Shown: positions 35,624-43,511 of the stretch, piece by piece | Layout of the letters: the number at the start of each line of letters is the position of its first letter | How positions within the stretch are numbered: the first letter of the stretch is position 1 | DNA from: Olsenella_K absiana | GTDB taxonomy: Bacteria; Actinomycetota; Coriobacteriia; Coriobacteriales; Atopobiaceae | Length of the DNA stretch: 64,000 bases | NCBI RefSeq assembly: GCF_036408855.1 | Contig: NZ_JAZGJQ010000009.1 | Span: 28,308 to 92,307 of the forward strand | Direction of reading: 5' to 3' | Position numbers and translations under genes: made by a program | Notes under the pieces: generated by a model | Seen by the model: the letters and a program-made list of their open reading frames with translations, nothing else | Told to the model about the DNA's origin: nothing | Databases searched by the model: none

Positions 35624-36142
35624 TCACAAGCTCCGGCCGAACTGGCGAACCTCTTCCAGGTTCTGGGGAGAGGACGCGGCTGCGCCGGGATATTCGAAGA
35701 TGCCACAGTCCTCCGCGCCGTACCAGCCTTGCAGGAACCCATGGTAGATGCGCTCGGCCGCGGCATATACGCTCGAAGATCCGGAATCCAGGATCATGGC
35801 CATCTTCTTGCATGCCTTCGGGATCCCAAGGGCATAGGTCCTATGGATGGCGCAGTGCAGCTGCCCCGTGAACGAGCCGTAGTAGATCGGGCTTGCCAGC
35901 ACGATCATGTCAGCGCTGGCGTAATGGGGGTAGATCTGCTGCATGTCATCCTTTTGGATGCATTCGCCGTTCCCTTGGGTGTGGCACCACTCGCACCCGA
36001 TGCACCCATGGATGTCCATGGAGGCAACGTCGAACACGGTCACTTCATGGCCCGCTTCGCGCGCTCCCTCGGCGAACGCCTGGGCCAACGCGGTCGTATG
36101 CCCATTCTTGCGGGCGCTTCCCTGCAGGACGAGTATCTTCAT
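35624..36142 (-). CDS. flavodoxin-family NAD(P)H oxidoreductase
   Basis: 172 residues from ATG 36142. MKILVLQGSARKNGHTTALA is the FMN-phosphate loop; GCIGCEWCHTQGNGECIQKDDM is a Cys cluster like that of iron-sulfur flavoproteins; ASPIYYGSFTGQLH is the flavin-ring loop. It is a relative of the flavoprotein at 33756. Fifteen bases separate it from the lipoprotein gene. Confidence 0.88.
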   Translation of the reverse strand: MKILVLQGSARKNGHTTALAQAFAEGAREAGHEVTVFDVASMDIHGCIGCEWCHTQGNGECIQKDDMQQIYPHYASADMIVLASPIYYGSFTGQLHCAIHRTYALGIPKACKKMAMILDSGSSSVYAAAERIYHGFLQGWYGAEDCGIFEYPGAAASSPQNLEEVRQFGRSL

Positions 36143-36290
36143 GCTATGCCTTCCTGATCGTGATGTCATAGGATCCCTTCAGCCCGCGTAAGGTCTCTAT
36201 GGCTCATAAACAAAAGATGCTTACGCTGACACCAACGCTGTGGCTGAGGTAACCACACGTACTGCGACGGTATCGGGCGGGCGTGCACAT

Positions 36291-37313
36291 CTATTTCGTC
36301 GGGTCGGTCGTGCCCGCAAGGGGTCTCTCCCCCGGACGCGCGAGGGGGCCAACGAGCTCGTGGGGGCGGTATGGATCCTCGAGGAAGCCCACCTCCTCGG
36401 CAGAAAGGCTCAAGTCCAGCGCCCTCACGGCATCGTCCACGCGGTCGGGCCTGGAGCAGCCCACGATGGGCGCGGTAACCCCACGGGCCCAATGCCACGC
36501 GAGCGCGATGTCGGCCATGGGTACGCCTCGCCTTTGCGCCAGCTCGGCAACGCGCGCGACCACCGGCATATCCAGCTCCTGGTCGTGGTCGTACTTCTCG
36601 CGCATGGTGGAGTCGGTCCTGGAGCGTCTGCTTTCGGAGTCCCACGTCGGACGCGTGAGGTGGCCGCTCGCGAGCGGGCTGTACGGGGTGAGCGACACGC
36701 CGTACTGCCGGCACACGGGAATCATCTCGCGCTCGTCCTCGCGGTACAGCAGGTTGTAGTGGCACTGCATGGTGCTGAACGGGGCCCAACCGTTTTCCTG
36801 AGCCGTGACCTGCATGTTGTGGAACTGGTAGCCGTACATCGCGCTCGCGCCCAGTGCCCGCACCTTACCTGCGCGCACGAGGCCGTCCAGCGCCTCCATG
36901 GTCTCCTCGATGGGTGTGTCGTAGTCGAAGCGGTGGATGATGTAGAGGTCCAGGTAGTCGGTGCCAAGGCGCCGTAGGGTGCCGTCGATTTCGTGCTCTA
37001 TCGCGGCCTTGGTAAGGTGCCCGAGGCTTCCCTCGTTGAAGAACACCTTGCTCGCCAGCACAACGTCCTCGCGCCTCACCCCGAGGTTCTTCAGAGAAGT
37101 GCCTATGAACTCCTCGCTCGTACCGTGCGCGTAGCAGTTCGCCGTGTCGATGAAGTTTACGCCGAGCTCAAGGGCACGTTTGAGGACTGCTTGCGTTGCC
37201 GGCTGGTCGATGACCCACTGGTGAAAGTCGGGGAACACCTTGCCAAAACTCATGCCGCCGATGCACACGCGCGATACCTTGATGTCGGTCTTGCCAAGAG
37301 TTGCGTACTCCAC
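36291..37313 (-). CDS. aldo/keto reductase
   Basis: 340 residues. GTG 37313 is preceded by a strong AAGGAGG at 5-base spacing, which decides the start over ATG 37340. TIM-barrel AKR marks: GVNFIDTANCYAHGTSEEFIG (catalytic Asp and Tyr), LASKVFF (Lys), YIIHRFD (His) and the NADPH site in APIVGCSRPDRVDDAV. Reduces an unidentified aldehyde or ketone. Confidence 0.92.
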   Translation of the reverse strand: MEYATLGKTDIKVSRVCIGGMSFGKVFPDFHQWVIDQPATQAVLKRALELGVNFIDTANCYAHGTSEEFIGTSLKNLGVRREDVVLASKVFFNEGSLGHLTKAAIEHEIDGTLRRLGTDYLDLYIIHRFDYDTPIEETMEALDGLVRAGKVRALGASAMYGYQFHNMQVTAQENGWAPFSTMQCHYNLLYREDEREMIPVCRQYGVSLTPYSPLASGHLTRPTWDSESRRSRTDSTMREKYDHDQELDMPVVARVAELAQRRGVPMADIALAWHWARGVTAPIVGCSRPDRVDDAVRALDLSLSAEEVGFLEDPYRPHELVGPLARPGERPLAGTTDPTK

Positions 37314-37340
37314 GATTGCCTCCTTACGGCAGAAAGCCAA

Positions 37341-37466
37341 CTATATCCCAAGCCTCGTGTACCGCTCTGCGGGCTCAATCCGGTAGAGCTCGGCGTGAGT
37401 TGCCTTTGTAAGGGCCTCCGCCGCCATCTCCGTCGTGCCGGTAGCGCTGAAGTACGTGACGATCAT
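37341..37466 (-). pseudogene. N-terminal stump of a flavodoxin
   Basis: A 41-codon ORF starting MIVTYFSATGTTEMAAEAL, the flavodoxin FMN loop, then HAELYRIEPAERYT and a stop; flavodoxins run to about 150-190 residues. It lies 27 bases before the aldo/keto reductase start. A truncated gene, too short for the track. Confidence 0.7.
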
Positions 37467-37553
37467 TCTTGTCAAAGTGAACACTCCCTCATTTGGATTG
37501 GCGCCGTCAGGATGTCGCGGTATCCGAGCCCACCGTTTACGCCAGGCACGAGA

Positions 37554-38102
37554 CTACTCCCTGTCGAGACGCAGGCATCCCCCGACGCGCTCGCCAAGAC
37601 TCCAGTACGAGTAGGTGGGGAACTCGAAGAGGACCGGGGCCACTCTGCCGTAGTCGATCTTTCCCTTCTCGTCCAGGCATGCCTCGTCCACGTACGTGCC
37701 GTCGATCGCGAGCACGAAGGTCTCGAAGCCGTCCGTCTCGTACACGTCCTCGACGGAGCAGGCAAGCGAGAGGGGCGACTCGTCGATGAGCGGTGCGCCG
37801 TCCTCGGCCGCGCTCCACGCAAAGGCGCGGGACTTGTCCTCCTTGGTGCCACTCACGCCGCCCACGTGGTCGGCTGCGCGAAGGAGCTTCTCATCGATCA
37901 GGTTGACCGAGCAGGTGCCGTTCTTGCGGATCCACTGGTTGGTGTAGTGCTGCTTGGCGCAGCTGATGGTCACCCTGTCGTGCCCTATGATGCCGACGTG
38001 CGCGATGAGAAGCCAGTTGGGGCCCTTGTCCGTCATGGCGCCCACGACCGTCACGGGCGTGGGGTACAGTGCGAGCTTCGACCCAAGGTTCTTCCTTGCC
38101 AT
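37554..38102 (-). CDS. flavin reductase-like protein
   Basis: 182 residues. FMN-binding split-barrel: YPTPVTVVGAMTDKGPNWLLIAHVGIIGHDRV, then CAKQHYTNQWIRKNGTCSVNLI, which fits the flavin reductase/pyridoxamine oxidase-like fold. Supplies or uses reduced FMN. Part of the redox group under possible control of the MerR gene at 38399. Confidence 0.88.
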   Translation of the reverse strand: MARKNLGSKLALYPTPVTVVGAMTDKGPNWLLIAHVGIIGHDRVTISCAKQHYTNQWIRKNGTCSVNLIDEKLLRAADHVGGVSGTKEDKSRAFAWSAAEDGAPLIDESPLSLACSVEDVYETDGFETFVLAIDGTYVDEACLDEKGKIDYGRVAPVLFEFPTYSYWSLGERVGGCLRLDRE

Positions 38103-38110
38103 TGTCTCTC

Positions 38111-38270
38111 CTAGTCCATCTTCTTTTCCCAGGCGCGCACGGCGTTGATGCCGAGAGAGTCCGCGACATTTTCGAGCTCGCGCAGGATTGCGTCCGCCTG
38201 CTTGACCTCCGCGAGGTTGTGGTTGGAGACGCCGATCACGGGAGCGTCCTCCCTGCCCTCGAAGAACGCC
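38111..38270 (-). pseudogene. C-terminal remnant of a second aldo/keto reductase
   Basis: Minus-strand translation reads FFEGREDAPVIGVSNHNLAE...ADAILRELENVADSLGINAVRAWEKKMD before TAG at 38113-38111. The first part is the AKR loop IGVSNHN and the last part the family's C-terminus; the intervening barrel is missing. No start. A deletion scar next to the flavin reductase gene. Confidence 0.7.
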
Positions 38271-38398
38271 GCAAGTCGAGTCGCTGGGACGATTCTCAGA
38301 CTTAGACTAAGGTTTAAGTCAATATACTTTCTCTAGATTGTGAAAGTGGCTTCACATCCTGTGACGGGGTGCGGGGCACCACCAGGAGGGGAAGCGTT

Positions 38399-38857
38399 TT
38401 GGAGAAGGTCTACACCATTGGGGAGGCAGCGGCCGTGCTGGGGATGCCGGCGTCGACCATCCGCTACTACGACAAGAACGGACTGTTCCCGGACATGGCG
38501 CGAAGCCAGGGCGGCATCCGCGTGTTCACCGAGGACGACCTGGAGTGGGCGCGCTTCATAGAGCGCCTCAAGGTGTCTGGCATGCCCATCCGCGAGATCA
38601 AGCGCTACATAGACCTCTATCGCGAGGGAGACTCCACCATCGAGGAGCGCCGGCACATCGTGAACGAGCGGCGTGAGGCCATCCTGAGGCAGATGGAGGA
38701 CCTCAGGCTCTCGCTCGATTTCATCACCTACAAGTGCTGGTATTACGACGTGGCGGCAAAGTCGGGCACCTGCGACACGCCCAAGAACATGCCCATCGAG
38801 GAGCTTCCGGAAGACATCCGCCGCATCAAGGCGGAGTGCCGAATCAACAGGTACTAG
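38399..38857 (+). CDS. MerR-family transcriptional regulator
   Basis: 152 residues. TIGEAAAVLGMPASTIRYYDKNGLFP is the MerR winged helix (residues 5-35); a coiled-coil dimer helix follows and the C-terminus has KCWYYDVAAKSGTC with two Cys. I use TTG 38399 with AGGAGGGG about 8 bases upstream. Divergent from the flavin reductase/AKR group across an AT-rich stretch (38280-38340, with repeated CTTAGACTAAGG-like sequence), so probably its regulator. Confidence 0.85.
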   Translation: MEKVYTIGEAAAVLGMPASTIRYYDKNGLFPDMARSQGGIRVFTEDDLEWARFIERLKVSGMPIREIKRYIDLYREGDSTIEERRHIVNERREAILRQMEDLRLSLDFITYKCWYYDVAAKSGTCDTPKNMPIEELPEDIRRIKAECRINRY

Positions 38858-39105
38858 GTTGCCGGAAAGCGCCGCGCGCGGAGGGCTCGACGACGGTCCT
38901 TGTGTACATGCTTTTAATGTCATGCACGATCCGTTGCCGCGCATGAGCGCTCTGTTTCAGCAGAAGGTTAGGTTCTTGCCGCCCGACGAACGCCCGGTCC
39001 AGGACCCCCTGCTTTCGACGGTTGACTCGGCCCTTTCCGCCGCAGTCCAGACGAATCCTTGTTCACGCCTCACCGAAGGGTACTGCAGACTGGCTTGATT
39101 TACTA

Positions 39106-39146
39106 ATTACGTATAGTTTATTATACGTAATAGCACTTTACGTAAT
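39106..39146. promoter_or_regulatory. palindromic operator of the HipB-like repressor
   Basis: ATTACGTATA (39106-39115) and TATACGTAAT (39122-39131) form a perfect 10-bp dyad with a 6-base centre; a further palindromic half-site TTACGTAA lies at 39138-39145. All sit just upstream of the XRE gene, so autorepression by cooperative dimers is likely, as for hipBA operons. Confidence 0.7.
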
Positions 39147-39167
39147 ATAAATATGACAGGTGGCATT

Positions 39168-39476
39168 ATGAAGCGACCTATGTCAGCCAAAACGAAACTA
39201 GCAGCCAAGAGCATCGGCGAGAACATAGCCACATGGCGCAGGCTATACGGGCTGACCTCGCAGGAGCTTGCCGACAAGGCCAACGTCTCACGTGCGACCA
39301 TCTCGCGCCTGGAGAACGGCGATCCCTCCGTTAGCCTCGAGACGTTCCTTAACGCATGTCGGACGCTGCAGACCCTCAACGCCGTGGTTGAGGCAACGGA
39401 CCCCTATCAGACGGACTTGGGGCGTGCAAGGGCCGACCAAGCGCTTCCACAACGTGTGAGGAGCAGGCATCGGTAA
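39168..39476 (+). CDS. XRE/HipB-like antitoxin
   Basis: 102 residues from ATG 39168 (AGGTGG upstream); ATG 39153 is in frame. Helix-turn-helix in SIGENIATWRRLYGLTSQELADKANVSRATISRLENGDPSVSLETFL. Precedes a HipA C-terminal domain, and carries an operator array just upstream, so it is the DNA-binding antitoxin of a HipBA-type module. Confidence 0.85.
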   Translation: MKRPMSAKTKLAAKSIGENIATWRRLYGLTSQELADKANVSRATISRLENGDPSVSLETFLNACRTLQTLNAVVEATDPYQTDLGRARADQALPQRVRSRHR

Positions 39477-40177
39477 CGGACAGGGGCAGGCTCCTTCTCG
39501 CCAAGTTCTCGCACCCAGGCGACGAGTGGGACGTTATGGCATGGGAGAAGACCAGCCTCGACGTCGCCAGAGCGGTCGGACTCGCGGTCCCTGTGGCAAG
39601 ACTGCTCAGGATAGGATCTGATTCGGTCCTTCTGCTAGAGAGATTCGACCGCGAGGGCTCGCTTGTGAATGGACCGAGGATTCCCTACTTGAGCGCCATG
39701 AGCCTAGTCGGTGCACGTGACGGATCGCAATGCGACTACGCTGACGTTGCAGACGCGCTAGTGGATTGGTGTCGAGATCCACTCCCCCAGCTCGAATCCC
39801 TGTTCACGCGCATCGCCTTGTCCATCGCCTTGCACAACACAGACGACCACCTACGGAACTTGGGCCTCCTTCGAAAAGGAGAAAGCTGGGCCCTCTCCCC
39901 CGTATTTGACGTCAACATCAATCCCGACCCAGGGAAACAGCGCGTCACGTCGGTCTTTGGCGAGACGGGCAGGTCCGAGATCGACGGACTGCGGGAGCTG
40001 GCAGAAGCATGTGGCCTCACAGCCGACAAGAGCGCGTCTGCGGTCGCGAGGGTGGTAGGCGCGGCACATTCGTGGAGAAGCCTTGCAAGGCGAAACGGTT
40101 GCAAGGAGGCGGAGGCCGAACTGATGGGCCGTGTGGTGGACGAGCGCGTCCAGGCGTTAAACGAGGCGTTCAGCTAA
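39476..40177 (+). pseudogene. HipA-like kinase, N-terminal part missing
   Basis: The frame gives GRLLLAKFSHPGDEWDVMAWEK, then the C-terminal kinase core SVLLLERFDR, RIALSIALHNTDDHLRNLGLL (catalytic HNTDDHLRN) and SPVFDVN. HipA toxins have about 400-440 residues; here only about 230 are left and the N-subdomain 1 and activation regions are absent. The ATG at 39536 could start a 213-residue product with catalytic Asp and Asn present, so some activity cannot be ruled out. Probably a deletion that brought the 3' half next to hipB. Confidence 0.75.
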
Positions 40178-40294
40178 GTCGCGCGAATGGGAACCTCCGC
40201 CTCCAGCAGATGACAACGACGCCTCAGGGCATAGCTCTGAGAGTTCTTCTACCAAGCCCTCCCGACTCCGTGGACAAGCTGTGCATATCGCATG

Positions 40295-40323
40295 TTGCCG
40301 CAGCAGGCGGCATTCAGTATACC
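40295..40323 (+). promoter_or_regulatory. putative promoter
   Basis: TTGCCG (40295-40300), 17-base spacer, TATACC (40318-40323), 46 bases before the ATG of the small gene at 40369. Confidence 0.45.
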
Positions 40324-40368
40324 TAAGATACATTGTGCGCAATTTATTTACCGAGGAGAGGAAGACGC

Positions 40369-40644
40369 ATGGCCGAGAAGGAGACAGGGCCGATTGGCTC
40401 TTCGAGTAGCGAGACCGCCAACAGGAAGATCCTGGATCTGGTGGATGACGCCAAGGTGAAGCGCATACCGTTCTTCGTACGCAAGCATGCATTGAGCAAG
40501 ACCTTCGAGAAGATCGAGCACGAGCACCCCGAGCTCTATGCCGCGGCAGCGCAGGAGGGTCCGCTTCCTGACGAAGCGCGCTCACAGCTCAGCGACATCG
40601 TGAATGCAATCTTCGACCAGAAGCTCAAGAAGCATAGCCTGTAG
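40369..40644 (+). CDS. small hypothetical protein, 91 residues
   Basis: Good start: ATG 40369 after GAGGAGAGGAAG. The product is charged and probably helical (KVKRIPFFVRKHALSKTFEKIEHEHPELYA) with an acidic N-terminus and a Lys-rich end. I do not recognise a family. It has its own promoter-like boxes and is followed by a perfect 12-bp hairpin, so it looks like an independent gene. Confidence 0.6.
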   Translation: MAEKETGPIGSSSSETANRKILDLVDDAKVKRIPFFVRKHALSKTFEKIEHEHPELYAAAAQEGPLPDEARSQLSDIVNAIFDQKLKKHSL

Positions 40645-40718
40645 GTTGCGTGGCAGTCGAGTCGCATGCCGTGCGGGGGATAACGAGACTGCGCGACTGC
40701 GAGGACGCGTCAAACGTG

Positions 40719-40750
40719 GCCAGAGGACGGCGAGAAGACCGTCCTCTGGC
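40719..40750 (+). terminator. 12-bp perfect stem-loop
   Basis: GCCAGAGGACGG (40719-40730), 8-base loop, CCGTCCTCTGGC (40739-40750), between the small gene and the convergent TetR gene. No U-tract follows; a bidirectional structure at a convergent junction is plausible. Confidence 0.5.
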
Positions 40751-40798
40751 GATTGCACCACCCAAGGACTTGCTCGAGGCGCAGAACGCCATTGAGAG

Positions 40799-41320
40799 CT
40801 ATTGGTCCTGGGAGCCGTGCACATCCATGTAGCCATGGAGAAGCTCGATGAAGATGTCAGTGATTTCCTCAGGGCTTTCCTTCATGCCTCCCCTAGTCCA
40901 GCACGAAAGCAACCCCATCGAGGCGCCCGCAAAGTAATAGATCTGATAATTGCTATGCAGAACGTCGAGTCGTCGGACCTGGTACAGGGTCGCGTCGTAC
41001 ATGGCACGGGCCACCTCATGGTCCAGTCCCTGCCGAGCCAGACACCTGAGGGTGCCTCTCTCACCGTAGAGCACGGTAAAGGCATGCAGGATTGCCTCGC
41101 GGCTGTTAGGTTCCCACGAATCCTGATCGGTTACCACCTTTCGGCAAAGCTCTCGGAGCCAACGCCGAACGATGTCTTCGGGCGAGGAGAAGTGCCGGTA
41201 CAGCGTTGCGCGCGAGACGTCTGCTTCCTGCGCAATCTCGCGCATGGTGACGTCTGGCAGAGCCTTCTTGTCCATGATGGTGAAAAGGGCATGCATGATA
41301 GACATCTCGCTCGAATACAT
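40799..41320 (-). CDS. TetR/AcrR-family regulator
   Basis: 173 residues from ATG 41320. HTH: LFTIMDKKALPDVTMREIAQEADVSRATLYRHFSS. The C-terminal ligand domain has a Tyr/Phe-rich segment (NYQIYYFAGASMGLLSCW). Divergent from the SDR gene at 41429 with 108 bases between; probably controls it. Confidence 0.88.
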   Translation of the reverse strand: MYSSEMSIMHALFTIMDKKALPDVTMREIAQEADVSRATLYRHFSSPEDIVRRWLRELCRKVVTDQDSWEPNSREAILHAFTVLYGERGTLRCLARQGLDHEVARAMYDATLYQVRRLDVLHSNYQIYYFAGASMGLLSCWTRGGMKESPEEITDIFIELLHGYMDVHGSQDQ

Positions 41321-41428
41321 GAGACACATCCTCCCCACCTGTCTCAGGCCCACGTCTCCGCATGCTTTGCCCCACAGCCATGCCAGTACACTCAGCCACA
41401 GCACACTATATCGAGGGAGGAGACTGCG

Positions 41429-42313
41429 ATGATTGACGAACTCTTGGGATACGAGGGGAAGAAGTGCGTTGTTACCGGCGCATCAAGTGGCATGGGGCTT
41501 GCGACCACCAAGATCCTGGCAGAGCTTGGCGCAGAGGTTTACGCGCTTGACATGCGCGAGTGCCCTGTCGAGGGGATCAATGAGTACATAATGGTCAACC
41601 TGTCCGACCAGGCAGCAATTGACCAGGCATTCCTCAAGATCCCTGACCACATCGACTGCTACTTCGGAATAGCCGGGCTCAGCGGTCTGAAAACCGACTA
41701 CGCCACTACGTTCAACTGCGATTACACGGCAAACTGGTACATTACCGAGCAGTACTTGAAGACACGCATGAGCGCTGGCGGAGCAATCATGTACGTATCG
41801 TCCACCGCCGGACTCAACTGGATGAAGTACCGGAAAGAGGAGGAGAAGGTTATATCCTCCTCGTCCTGGGATGCGGTCCAGGAGGCCATCGCGCACCTTG
41901 AGAAGTCTTCTCCTTCGACCTTCGCCTACATCTTTGCAAAGAGATGCATCAGCTACTATGCAGCGCGCCTCTCGACTGAGCTTGGCAAGAAGGGTATCCG
42001 CGTGAACACAGTGCTGCCCGGAAGTACCGATACCGGTATGAAGAGCGAGTTCCAGAAGATGGCAGGCGGCGAAGAGGCCCTGCTCAAGGAGGCCGGAGCC
42101 GCGGGTCGTCTGGCAACATCCCTCGAGATGGCATGGCCTATCGTGTTCGTGAACTCTGCCGGGGCCAGCTTCGTGTCTGGCCTTGAGCTGAATGTCGATT
42201 ATGCGGACACGCAGATGAAGGCGCTGAAGCTCAAAAAGGATATCGAGGACATTCCGGTAACAAACCCGCTGGTGCTTGCAGCCGCAAAAAGATCTATGAG
42301 CCGGAAAGCATAG
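41429..42313 (+). CDS. short-chain dehydrogenase/reductase (SDR)
   Basis: 294 residues. Start ATG 41429 after GGGAGGAG. Cofactor motif TGASSGMG (residues 17-24), NAG-equivalent GIAGLSG, catalytic Ser in YVSSTAG and YIFAK (Tyr and Lys near 166-170). It resembles hydroxysteroid dehydrogenases of the bile-acid/steroid type found in gut Coriobacteriia (length, VNLSDQAAID, WMKYRKEEEKVI insertion), but substrate cannot be read from sequence. GC content is visibly lower than in the core genes, suggesting transfer. Confidence 0.88.
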   Translation: MIDELLGYEGKKCVVTGASSGMGLATTKILAELGAEVYALDMRECPVEGINEYIMVNLSDQAAIDQAFLKIPDHIDCYFGIAGLSGLKTDYATTFNCDYTANWYITEQYLKTRMSAGGAIMYVSSTAGLNWMKYRKEEEKVISSSSWDAVQEAIAHLEKSSPSTFAYIFAKRCISYYAARLSTELGKKGIRVNTVLPGSTDTGMKSEFQKMAGGEEALLKEAGAAGRLATSLEMAWPIVFVNSAGASFVSGLELNVDYADTQMKALKLKKDIEDIPVTNPLVLAAAKRSMSRKA

Positions 42314-42386
42314 GGCCGCATCCGCATGGCGCATGTGCAGGGGCACTGCTGGACCGGGCTTCTCGAAGAGGCCTAGGGCATCCAGG

Positions 42387-42593
42387 ATGAGGAACCCGCG
42401 CCTCCAGCAGATAGCCTCGCTCCTGCTCCTCCACAGGCGCATGGCCGAGGGGACCGCGCTCGCCGACGAGGCGCCAGCCGAGCTCCGTACCCTTGCCGGT
42501 GGCATTAGGTCCGTGCTCTCCATCACCCGCCCCGACGCCTCGGCGGAGGCTTCCATGGAATTCCCCGCCGGGCTGGTCGACCGCTGGTTCTGA
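42387..42593 (+). CDS. small hypothetical protein, 68 residues
   Basis: MRNPRLQQIASLLLLHRRMAEG start, ending LVDRWF. No family recognised. A shorter relative of its start (MGNLRLQQ) occurs at 40187, behind the HipA fragment, so this may be a repeated gene of which one copy is truncated. Weak ribosome site. Confidence 0.35.
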   Translation: MRNPRLQQIASLLLLHRRMAEGTALADEAPAELRTLAGGIRSVLSITRPDASAEASMEFPAGLVDRWF

Positions 42594-42957
42594 ATGGGTA
42601 TAGTGAATACGGATGTCAAGACCCGAGAGGGTTTTATGTGGCGGGGACGCGCGAGCGCCTCCGCCTAATTTTTTGCCTTTCAGCTCCAGCGCGGCCGACG
42701 CCTTCCGGAATCGTGGTGTGTCGGCCTTGGGGCATGCTTGCGACACTCCTGCAAGGGTGACCGATCCGACCGCCATCCAAGGCGGGTCCGGCGCAAGGCG
42801 TCTGGGTGCCGGATGTCACGATTCGCGGGTCGTCGGCACCGGCACCAAATTCCCGACATTTGCCCGGAGAATCCCCGCGACGCATTGCCATCAATCACTC
42901 CCGTCCGTCGTAGCATGGCTGCCACATCAAGCGGCCGCGAGGACTGGAGGAAATGCC
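42594..42957. other. 364-base stretch without a supportable gene
   Basis: Open frames here are short and compositionally typical of chance in GC-rich DNA. No repeat, RNA or promoter was identified with confidence. Confidence 0.4.
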
Positions 42958-43470
42958 ATGAGGTGGATCTACGACGCTTGAGGCAACGCGGACCTCGAAG
43001 AGGTCGCATTCGCGGAGAAGGACGTCTCGGCGGTCATGGAGTACGTCGACCTCTTCTCCGCGCCGAGGGACGCTGCGGACGCCGCCACGTGCCTCCTGGG
43101 GCGCTTGGCAGGGGAGCTCGCCGAGGCGTGTCGCATGGCAATGCGGGGGACGAGACGGTGCTCGTGGCCGTCATCTCCGCATACGAGGAGGGCTCGGCCA
43201 GTATGCCCGAGCTCAGCGTGGGCGCCGCCGAGTTCGCGACGATGAGGCGCGCGTGCCTGCTCTACCTGGCGGACCACGGCGACGTGGACGCGATACGCCA
43301 CAACGTTGTCTCCGTCGTCGCGACGGGAGAGCGCCAGGTGAGGCTCCGCCATCTCATAGGCGCCTGGCAGTGGGTGGAGAGCAGGGAGTGGCCTAGGACG
43401 TCAGACCACGAAGACCGCCCGCGGCAGGAAGGCGAACGCTCGGGGAAACCCGGGCGGTCGCCCATTTCCT
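42958..43470 (+). pseudogene. decayed ORF (nonsense and frameshift)
   Basis: A strong GGAGG precedes ATG 42958, which opens MRWIYDA and hits TGA at 42979. Reading on in the same frame gives NADLEEVAFAEKDVSAVMEY and on to EACRMA, then a shift near 43135 leads to ETVLVAVISAYEEGSASMPE and a further 90 codons. The coding-like sequence in two frames behind a good start indicates a broken gene. Family not recognised. Confidence 0.5.
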
Positions 43471-43511
43471 GCCGCCACGGCCGCAGCCAAGCCTCCCGCG
43501 GCCTCCCCCCC

